A stretch of DNA of 64,000 nucleotides from Typhlomys cinereus (Eukaryota; Chordata; Mammalia; Rodentia; Platacanthomyidae): NCBI GenBank assembly GCA_023101885.1, contig JALPQD010000242.1, forward strand, positions 1,231,277 through 1,295,276, read 5' to 3'. A program made the translations under genes and the position numbers. Below the pieces are notes generated by a model that was given only the letters and a program-made list of their open reading frames with translations, ran no database searches and was not told where the DNA came from. Of this stretch, positions 48,201 through 58,478 are shown one piece after another; position 1 is the first letter of the stretch; each line of letters begins with the position of its first letter.

Positions 48201-49970
48201 CACAGATTCACTGTGACATCACAGCCACAAACTCTGACATCACAGCCTCACTGTGAGGGCACAACCTCACTTTGACATCACAGCCACACTGTGTCATCAC
48301 ATCCTCCACAGTGATATCATAGACTCACTGTGACATCAAAGTATTACCAGTGACATCACAGCCTCAGTGTGACAGTGTAGCCTCAAATCTGATATCACAG
48401 CATCACCACTGATGTCACAGCCTCACTGTCATCTCATAGAATCACCACTGACATCAGAGCCTCACTGTATCATCACAGCCTCACTGTAACATCACAGCCT
48501 CACTGTGATGTCACAGACTCTCTTTGATGTCAAAAACTCACTATGACTTCTGCCTTGCCACTGACACAACAGCCACACCGGTGACCTCACAGTCTCACAT
48601 CTAACATGATGTGAGTCTAACATCTCATCCTCACTGTGACATCACACTCATAGTAATATCACAGGCTCACCTCTGACATCATATCCTTGTGTGACATCAC
48701 AGCCTAGTGTGACATCACAGCCATACCTCAGACATCATAGCCTCACTGTGATGGCACAGCCTCTTTATGACATCACATCCTCCACATTGGCATCACAGTC
48801 TCACTGTGACATCACAGGCACATCTCTGACACCACAGCCTCACTGTGAGGTAACATGCTCACCAGTAATTTCATAACTTCACTATGACATCATTCTTGCC
48901 ACTGACATCTCAGCCTCATGGTGACATCACTGTCTCATGGTGACACCACAGGCTCACCTCTGACCATAGCCTCACTGTTACATCACAGCCTCAGTGTGAC
49001 ACAAGAGCCTCACTGTGACATTAGACCTTCACCATTGAAACCAAGATCTCATCTGTGACATCAGCCTCACCACTGATATTAAAGACTCAGTGAACTTACA
49101 ACTTCCACAATGACATCATAGCCTCACTGTGACTTCACAGCCTCACCACTGACATCTTAGCCTAACTGTGACATCAAAGCATCACCCCAGACATCACAGC
49201 ATCACTGTCACATAATAGCCTCCCCACAGACATGATACTCTCACCAGAGAGGTCATAACCTCATTATGATATCATTCTTGCCACTGACAACCAGCCTCAT
49301 TGTAACTTCATACCATCACCACTGACATCACAACCTCTGGATGACAACAAAGCCTCACCTCTGATGTTATAGCCTCACTGTGTCATCACAAACTCACTGT
49401 GTCAGCACACTTCACTGTAACATCACAGCCTAAATGATGACACAGCCACATTGTGACATCACTGCCTCCACAGTGACATTATAGCCTCACTTTAACATCA
49501 CAGCATGGCAGTGACTTCACAGCCTCACTATCACATCGCAGCCTCAACTCTGACATCACAGCCTCACTGTGATGTCTCAGCCTTGCCAATGATATTACAG
49601 CCCAACTGTGAACTCACAGCTTCCACAGTGACATCCTAGCCTCACTGTGACATCCCAGGCTCAACTCTCATCACAGCCTCACTGACATGTCACAGCATGA
49701 CCATTGACATCAAAGGCTCACTGTTACTTTTCAGCCTCACCTTTGATATCACAACCTCACTGTGACATAACAGCCTCATGACATCAAAGCTTCTATTTGA
49801 TGTCACAAAACTCACTGTGATTTGAGGCTTGCCTCTAACACAACAACCTCACTGGTAACATGACAGCCATATCTCTCATACCGCAGCCTCCATATTGACA
49901 CCACAGCCACAAAATGTCTGATGTCACAAAATCACAGTGATTTCAGCCTTGCTACTGACACAACAGCCTC

Positions 49971-49971
49971 N
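49971..49971. other. Single ambiguous base (N)
   Basis: One N in the reverse B array. Sequence to the left is of the TTGCCACTGACA subtype, sequence to the right matches the higher-order block at about 41.63 kb, so the N may mark a consensus conflict or a join between two array segments. Confidence 0.95.
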
Positions 49972-51015
49972 TAGCCCTCATTGAGACATCACAGCCATAT
50001 CTTGCCATCAAAGCATCATTGTGACAACAAGCTTCACTTCTGATATAATAGCCTCTCTGTGACATCGCAGCCTGAGTTAGACACAATAAACTTACTGTGA
50101 TATTGGAGCCTAACCAGTGACAATACAGACTCACCAATGACATAGTCTCCCTGTGAATGCACAGTCACTACTGACATCATAACCTCACTGTGACACCACA
50201 ACCTCACTGTGACATCACAGCCACACTCTGTCAATACAAACTCACAGTGACATCACAGCCTCATTGTGACATCACTGCCATACCTTGCAATCAAAACATC
50301 ACTGTGACATAAGGCTTCACCTCTGACATCATAGCCTCACTGTGACATCACAGCCTCAGTTTGACACAGTAAACTCACTGTGACATTAGAGCCTCACCAG
50401 TGACAATACAGCCTCACTAATGACATAGTCTCCCTGTGAAAGCACAGTCCCTACTGACATTACAACCTCACTGTGACATCACAGCCACACTGTGCCAGCA
50501 CAGCTTCACTGTGACATCATGGCCTCACCAGTGAGAGCACAGCCTCACCTGTGACATTAGTCTCACCACTGACATTAGTCAGAACACTGACATCACTTTC
50601 ACACCAGTGACACCACAGCGTTTGACATCACAGCCTCACCAGTGTCACTGTCATGTAATATATTCACCACTGACATTGTAGCCTCACCAGTAACATCACA
50701 GAGTCACTATGACATCTTTCTCACAACTGACATTCTAGCCTTATTGAGACATCACCCTTCACTGGTGACATAACAGCCTCATTGTGACATCAATCTCACC
50801 ACTAACATCACAGCCTCACTGTGCAATCGAAACTTTTCCAGTGACATCCCAACCTCACTGTGTCATCAGAGACTCATTGTGATATCATAGCCACAATGTC
50901 CTCACAGCCTCACTGTGATATTACAACCTGACAGTGACATCACAGCCTCACTTTGACATCACAAACTCACTGTGACTTCAGACTTGCCACTGACATAATA
51001 GCCTCATGGTGACAC

Positions 51016-51037
51016 CACACACACACACACACACACC
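51016..51037. repeat. (CA)n microsatellite in satellite B
   Basis: A run of about 11 CA dinucleotides, apparently grown from the CACAC of a satellite unit (GACACCACAC). Confidence 0.95.
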
Positions 51038-53070
51038 TCTGACATAGCCTTACTGTGACATAATAGCCTCGATGTAACAACATAGCATCACCACTGACAT
51101 CCTAGCCTCACTGGGACATGAGACTTGCCACTAACATAACAGTCTCACTATGACCTCACAATCTCCAACATGACGTCAATATCTCCTTTGATATCATGGG
51201 CTCACTGCCTCACCAGTGAGGTCATAACCTCACTATGACATCATTCTCACCACTGACATCTCAGCCTCATTGTGACATCATACCTTTACCATTGACATCA
51301 TAGCCTCATTTTGATATCACATCCTCACCTCTGACATCATAGACTCACTGTGTCACCACAGCCTCAACTCTGACACCAAAACCTTACTGTGATGTCACAG
51401 CCTTGCCAGTGACATTACACACTCACACTTGCATTTCAGCCTCACCTCTAATGCCACATTCTCACTGTGACATAACATCCTCACTGTGACATGACAGCGT
51501 CTCTGTGATATCACAAACTCACTGTGACTTCAGCCTTACCATTGACACAATAGGTTCACCAGTGATATCACAGCCTCACATCTGACATCACATCCAACTG
51601 TAACATAATAGCTTCACAGTATCATCACAGCTTTTCTGAGATGTTACAAAATCACTGTGACTTCAGCCTTGTCAGTGACACAACAGCATTACTGGTGCAT
51701 CACAGCCTCTTTTCTGATAACACAGCCTCACCACTGATATCTCAGGCTCATTATGACATCATTACTTCATCAATGACATCATAGCTTCACTGTGTCCTCA
51801 CAGCCTCACAGTGTCATTACACCCTCATTGTGACATCACAGACTCACTATGACATTCCAGCCACAACACAGATATCACAGTTTCACTATGATGACACAGC
51901 CTCACTGTGACATCACCGACACACTATGATATCACAGTCTCCACATTGACATCACAGCCTCATTGTGACATCACAGCATTACCAGTGACAACACAGACTC
52001 ACTGTCTCATCGTAGCTTCACCTTTGACCTCACATCACAACCTCATGTGATGGCACAGCCTCACTACTGACATCCTAACTCAATGTGAAATCACAGCATC
52101 ACTTGTGATATCACAACTTCACTGGGATGATACTGCTCATTTAGAGCTCACAGTGGTCAAAGAGAGATTACACTGGTTATAGCTCATGGTGGTCATAGAT
52201 TTTTACAATGATCATAGGTCATAGTGGTCATAGAGAACTCACAGTGGTCATAGAGTGCTCACAGTTGTCATAGAGAGCTCACAATAGTTATAGAGATCTC
52301 ACAGAGTTCAAATTGAGCTCACAGTGGTCATAGAGAGCTCATAGTTGTCATAGCTAATAGTGATTATAGAGAGCTCACAGACATCAAAGCTCATATTGAT
52401 CATAATGAGATAAGAGTGTCTATACCTCACAGTGGTCATGTAGAGCTCATAGAAGACTCACAATGGTCATACATCTTAGTAGTCACAGTGAGCTCAAAGT
52501 GGTCACAGCTCATAGCTGTCATAAAAAGCTAATGGTGGTGAGAACTCATAGTGGTCATTGAGAGATCATAATGGTTATAGATCATAGTGCTTATGGAGCA
52601 TTCACAGTAGTTTAAAGAGTGCTCACAGTGGTCATAACTTATAGTGTTCATAGAGAGGTCACAATGGTCATAATTCTTAATGGTCATAGAGAGATCATAG
52701 TGGTCATAGAGAGATCACAGTGGTCATTGAGAACTTACTGTGGTCACAGAGATATTATAGTGGTCATAACTCCCAGTGCTCATAGCTCGCAGTGGCCACA
52801 AAGTGCTCACCATGGTCATTATTGCTCATAGTGGTTTTAGATCATAATGGTCCTAGAGAACTCATAGTGGTCCTAGGGAGCTGACCGTGGTCAAAGTGAG
52901 CTGACAGTGGTCATAAAGAGTTCACAGTAGACATAGTTCATGGTGGGCATGGAGAGCTATCTGTGGTCATAGAGTGCTCACAGTGTTCTAAGAGAGCTCA
53001 CAGTGGGTAAAGAGAGCTCACGGTGGTCATAGACCGGACAGTGGTCATTCAAAGCTCATTGTGGTCATAG

Positions 53071-53233
53071 AGAACTAACAGTGATCATATCTCATATTGG
53101 TCATAGAGAGCTCATAGCAGTCACAGAGAGCTCACAGTGGTCAAAGCTCATAGAGAACTAACAGTGATCATATCTCATATTGGTCATAGAGAGCTCATAG
53201 CAGTCACAGAGAGCTCACAGTGGTCAAAGCTCA
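53071..53233 (-). repeat. 83-bp tandem duplication in satellite A
   Basis: The block beginning AGAACTAACAGTGATCATAT at 53071 recurs at 53154, period 83 bp, without visible differences. It marks a recent expansion. Confidence 0.92.
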
Positions 53234-53670
53234 TAATGGTCATGGAGTGTTCACAGTGGCTACAGCTCACAGTGGTGATAGAGAATTCATAATTGTTATA
53301 GAGAGCTCATGATAATCATAGCTCACAGTGGTGATAGAAAGCTCACAGTGTTCATAGCCCAAAGTGGTCATAGACAGCTCACAGTGGTCATAGAGAGGTT
53401 ATAGTGATCACAGCTCATAATTCATACAAAGGAATCACATTGGTCATATCTCATAGTGGTCATAGAGAGCTCATAGTGGTCACAAGAACTTACAGCAATC
53501 ATAGCTCTTAGTGATCATAGAGTGCTCACAGAGGACATAGGTCACATTGGTCATAGAAGGCTCATAATGGACATTGAGAGATCAGGGTGGTCATAGTTCA
53601 TAAAAGTCATTGAGAGCTCACAGAGATCATAGAGATCTCATAGTGGTTACAGCTCATAATTGTCACAAAT

Positions 53671-53813
53671 AGCTCATGATGGTCATAGTTTATAATGGTC
53701 ATAGGGAGCTCACAGTTGTCATCAAGAACTCATGGTGTGTATAGCGAGCTCACAGAGATCATAGAAATCTCCTAGTGGTACAGCTCCCTCTCAAAATGCT
53801 GAGCTCACTATGG
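53671..53813 (-). repeat. Inverted duplication, copy 1 (in array orientation)
   Basis: About 140 bp that recur as reverse complement at 55089-55227, including distinctive non-unit sequence such as AAATCTCCTAGTGGTACAGC. A few substitutions and short indels separate the copies. The arms are about 1.28 kb apart and could form a hairpin. Confidence 0.9.
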
Positions 53814-55088
53814 TCATAGAACATAGTAGTCATAGAGAGTTCACAGTAGTCATAGAGAGCTAACAGTGGTCATAGAGATCTCACAGTGGTCATAGAGTTG
53901 ACAGTGGTCATTGAGACTTCATTGTGGTCACAGAGAGCTCACAGTATTCATAGTTCATGATAATCACAGAGAGCTCACAGTGGTTACACAGAACTCATAA
54001 TCATAGAGAGCTCGCAATCTCCATAGCACATAGTGTAGATAAAGAATTTACCATGGTCATTGATCATAGTGGTCACAGAGATCCCACAATAGTCATAGTA
54101 CCTAGTGGTTACAAAGAGCTCATACTGATCATTACAGCAATAGGTCGTAGTGGTCAAAGAAAGTTCACAATTGTCATAGAGAGCTCACAGTGGTCATAGC
54201 TCACATTGATCATAGACAACTCATAATGGACGTTGAGCGTTCAGGATGGTCATAACTCATAGTGGCCATGGAGAGCTCACAGTGGTTATAGAAAGCTCAC
54301 AGTGGTCACAGAATGCTCACAATGATAACAGAGAATTCACAATGTTCATAGTTTAAACTGGTCATAGAGCGTTCACCGTGGCCATAGAGAGCTCATAGTG
54401 TTCATAGAGAGTATGTAGTAGTTATAAAGAGCTGACAGTAGTCAAAGAGAGCTGACAGTGCTCATGTAGAGATGACAGTTGTCACAGACAGCTCTTAGTT
54501 TTAATAAAGAGGTCACAGTGGTCATAGAGGGCTGACAGTAGACAGAGAACTCACAGTGGTGATAGGTAGCTCACAGTGGTCATAGAGTTGACAGTAGTCA
54601 TTGAGACCTCATTTTGGTCATAGAGAGCTCATGGTGGTCGTAGCTCAGACTGGTGACAGAAAGCTCATACTGGTCACAGTGGCCATAGAGATCTCATACT
54701 GGTCATAGCTTAGAGATGTCCTAGAGATCCCACAGTTGTCATAGAGAGCTCACAGTGGTCATAGAGAAGTCACAATGCTCAAAGTAAGCTCACAATGTTC
54801 ATAGAGAGCATCAATGGGAATAGTGCATTCACATTACTCATTAATCATAATGCTCATTGAGAGCTCACAGTGTTCCAAGAGAGATCACATTGGTCACAGC
54901 TCATGGTGGTCATAGAGATTTCATAATGGTCTTAGCTCACAGTAGTCATAGAGTGCTCACAGTTATCATAGAGACCTCAAAATGGTCATAAAGATCTCAC
55001 AGAGTACAAAGTGAGTTCACGGTGGTCATAGAATGTTCATAGTTGTCATAGCTAATAGTGGTCCTAGAGGAATCATAATGGTCATATA

Positions 55089-55227
55089 CAGTGAGCTCAG
55101 CATTTCAAGAGGGAGCTGTACCACTAGGAGATTTCTATGATCTCTGTGAGCTCGCTACACACCCATGAATTCTTGATGACAACTGTGAGCTCTCTATGAC
55201 CATTATAAACTATGACCATCATGAGCT
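55089..55227 (+). repeat. Inverted duplication, copy 2 (forward island)
   Basis: A forward-oriented A segment inside the reverse array. It matches the reverse complement of 53671-53813, including the region GTACCACTAGGAGATTTC. Flanking units on both sides are reverse-oriented. Confidence 0.9.
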
Positions 55228-57120
55228 TAGTAACTCACAGTGGTCACAGTTCATAGTGATCATAGAGAGGTCACAGTGGTAATAGAGATCTCAGAATTGC
55301 CTTAGCTCATAGTGGTCATAGAGAGCTCACAGTGGTCATTGAAAGCTCATAGTGGTCATATAGGACTCCCAGTTGTCATTAATCATAGGGTGCATCGAGA
55401 GGTCAAAGTGTTGAACCAGAGCACAAAGTAGTCTTACTTTATAATAGTCATAGAGAGGTCACAATGGTCATCGCTCACAGTGGTCACACAGAAGTCATAG
55501 TGGTCATAGAGAGATCATAGCATTCATAGAGAGCTTTTAGTGGTTATAGAGAGTTGAAAGTGGTAATGAGAGCTGAGAGTGGTCAAATAGATCTGATAGT
55601 TGTCACAGACAGCTCAAAGTTTTAATAGAAATCTCACGGTGATCATAGATGGCTGACAGCACTCACAGAGAACTGACAGTTGTTATTGGTAGCTCACCAG
55701 TGGTCATAGAGCACTCATCGTGGTCACAGAGAGTTCACAGTGGTCGTAGACTGCTTATACTGGTAATAGAAAGCTCACAGTTGTTGTAGAAAGCTCATAG
55801 TGGTCATATGGAGCTCCCAGTTGACATAGATTATAGTGCTCACAGTTGTCAAACAGAGCTCAGAGTGGGCATGACTTACAGTGATCATAGAAATCTCGCA
55901 ATGATCATGGCCCATAGTGGTCAATTATGGTCATAGTAGTCATAGAGAGATCACAGTGATCATAGAATAATTAAAGTGGTCATAAAGAGCTCAAATTGGT
56001 CATAGCTTATAGTGGTCATAGAGTGCTCACAATGGTTATAGCTCACATTGTTCATAGAGAAGTCATAATCATTGTTAAGAGCTCATGATGTTGATAGACA
56101 GCTCACAGTGGTTATAGATCATAGTGGTTATAGAGAACTCCCAGTGGTCATAGAGCACTGAGCTCACAGTGGTTATAGAGATCTCATAATGGACAATAAG
56201 AGCTCACAGTGGTCATAGCTCCCAAAGGTTATGAAGAGTAAACAGTGGTCATAGCTCATAGTGTTTATACAGAGCTGTAAGTCTTCATACTTCATATTGC
56301 TCATACAGAGCTACTGGAGTCACAGAGAGTTCGCATTGTTCACAGAAACTCAAAGTGATCATAGAAAATTCACAATGGTCATAGCTCATAGTGGTCATAA
56401 AGAGATCATAGCAGTCACAAAAACCTCAAAGTGGTCATATAGAGGTAACAGTGGTAATAACTCACATTTGTCATGGAGAGCTAATAATCGTCCTAGATCA
56501 CAGAGGTCATAGAGAGTTCATAGTGGTTATAGCTAACAGTGGTCAGAGCTCATAGTGGCCATAGAGAGCTCACAGAGGTCATGACTGATAGTGGTCTTAG
56601 AAAGCTTACAGTTGTCTTAGTTTATATTTATCATAGAGCAGTGGACATAGCCCATAGTTGTCATTCACAGCTCATAATTGTCATAGACAACTCATAGTGG
56701 TCATAGAGAGCTCAAAGATTTCATAGAGAGCTCATCATATACAGCTCACGGTGGTTATAGAGCATAGTGCACATAGAGTATCATAGTGACCATAGAGAGC
56801 TCATAGTGGTCATAGCTCATATTGGTCATATAGAGCTCAGAGTAGTCATAGCTCGCTATGGTCATAGAGAACTTATAATCTTCACAGAGAGTTCACAGTG
56901 CTCCTAGCTAATAATGGTGATAGATTGCTCACAGTGTTCATATATCATAGTAGTCATGGACGCTCAGAATCATCATGGAGAATTGACAGTCATCATATTT
57001 CATCATGTTCACAGAGAGCTCAGGGAACTCAGATATAGCTGTCAGTGTTCATAGAGAGCTGACAATGATGATAGAGAGCTCACTGTGGTCATAAAGAGCT
57101 CACAGTGGTCATAGAGAACA

Positions 57121-58040
57121 CAGAGTCTTCATACAGCATTAACAGTAGTCATAGAGAGGTAACAATGGTCATAGAGATTTCACTGTTCTCATAGGTCATA
57201 GTGCTCATAGAGAGCTCACAGTGTTCATAGAGAGCTCAAAATCATCATAGAGGACTCACAGTGGTCACAGAGGGCTCAAGTTGTCATAACTCATACAGGT
57301 CATAGAGAGCTCAGTGTTGTCATAGAGAGCAGACATTGATCAGAGAGAGGTGACAGTCGTCATAGAAAGTTCACAGTGATCATAGAGAGCTCACAGTGGT
57401 CATACAGAGCTCACACAAGTCAAGGAAAGCTCATACTAATCATAGCTCACTATGGTAACAGAGAGCTCAGAGTGGTCATAGCTCATAGGGCTCATAGGGA
57501 GCTCATAGTGGTCATAGAGAGCTTACAGTGGTTATAGATAGCTCATAGTTGTCATAGTTCACAGTTATCATAGCTAAAGGTGGGCACAAAGTGCTCACAG
57601 TGGTTAAAGAGAGCTCACAGTGGTTATAGAGAGCTCAAAGTGGTCATAAAGTGCTCACAGTGGTCATAGCTCATAATAGTCATAGAGAACTCAGAGTCAT
57701 CATAGAGTGTTAACAATAGTCATAGAGAGGTAACAATGGTCATAATGATTTCACTGTTCTCATAGATCATAGTGCTCATAGAGAGCTCACAGTGGTCATA
57801 GAGAGCTCAAGTTGTCATAAGTCATACAGGTCATAGAGAGCTCAGTGTTGTCATTGAGAGCAGACATTGCTCATAGAGAGGTGACAGTCATCATAGAAAG
57901 TTCACAGTGATCATTGAGACCTCACATTGGTTATATAGAACTTACATAAGTCAAAGAAACCTCTTACTAATCATAGCTTACAGTGGTAACAGAGAGCTCA
58001 CAGTGGTCATCTCTCATAGGGAGTTCATAGTGGTCATAGA
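57121..58040 (-). repeat. Higher-order duplication, 571-bp offset, in satellite A
   Basis: The segment from about 57135 to 57475 recurs from about 57706 to 58012, with landmarks such as CATAGAGAGGTAACAATGGT at 57150 and 57721 and TTTCACTGTTCTCATAG in both. The copies differ by a deletion of about one unit and several substitutions, so this is an older duplication than those at 812, 2009 and 53071. Confidence 0.85.
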
Positions 58041-58156
58041 GAGCTCACAGTCATCATAACTCACTGTGGTCATTGCTCACAGTGGCCATACAAAACTCCT
58101 AATCACTACAGAGGGCTTAAGATGGTCATAGCTCTAAGTGGAAAACATACTGGTCA

Positions 58157-58365
58157 GGGCCTGGAGAGGTGGCTCAGGGGTTAAGCCTCTGCCTTGCAGG
58201 TGGAAGGTCCTGAGTTCAGATCCTAGACCGCATGTACAGATGCCAGGCAGAAGCGGGGGCGGCCTGCATTTCTGGTCCTGGTAGGGCAGAGCTTACAAAT
58301 CCTGGGGCAGAGTAAACAAGGAGAAGGTGGAGGAGTCCATGGTGGTTCCTGAATTCGTCCGTGGT

Positions 58366-58420
<55 letters not shown>

Positions 58421-58478
58421 ACATACATGCACAATTGAATAAATAATAAAGAAATTTTAAAAAAATTTAAAAAAAAGA
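58157..58478 (+). mobile_element. B2-like tRNA-derived SINE, copy 2
   Basis: A complete SINE with pol III box A (TGGCTCAGGGGTTAAG) and box B (GGTCCTGAGTTCAGATCC) in its tRNA-like head, a middle part containing GAATTCGTCCGTGGTTCTAC, a (CA)n run and an A-rich tail with AATAAA (58439 region). It is flanked by ACATACTGGTCA (58145-58156) and ACATACTAGTCA (58479-58490), a target-site duplication with one mismatch. The head resembles rodent B2 (GGCTGGAGAGATGGCTCAG type) but the body differs from mouse B2. Such SINEs are moved by L1 machinery. Confidence 0.9.
58369..58424. repeat. (CA)n run in the SINE tail
   Basis: About 25 CA dinucleotides with one interruption, part of the 3' region of the SINE copy. 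The other SINE copy has a shorter, interrupted CA-rich tail (28221-28280). Confidence 0.95.

Larger units (their letters stand above)
40204..52125 (-). repeat. Satellite family B, reverse array, long block
   Basis: About 11.9 kb of reverse B units. Higher-order blocks seen in 34.8-39 kb recur here at about 41.1, 41.3, 41.7, 42.65, 43.05, 44.65, 50.1 and 50.35 kb, in direct orientation. Between about 45.25 and 49.97 kb and from about 51 kb on, a slightly different subtype dominates, rich in ACTGACATCTCAGCC and TTGCCACTGACA variants. Two islands of forward units lie at 43981 and 45023. A lone N at 49971 coincides with a change of subtype and may be a join. No gene is visible. Confidence 0.93.

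Noticed and set aside
38605..48876. Open frames in satellite B with repeated MTSQPHCDITASP-like peptides
   Set aside because: By-products of the 19-bp unit. No consistent frame is kept because 19 is not a multiple of three.
58157..58478. A tRNA gene, because of pol III box A and box B motifs
   Set aside because: The head does not form a complete cloverleaf by eye, and the body, CA tail, A-rich end and flanking duplication mark it as a SINE.
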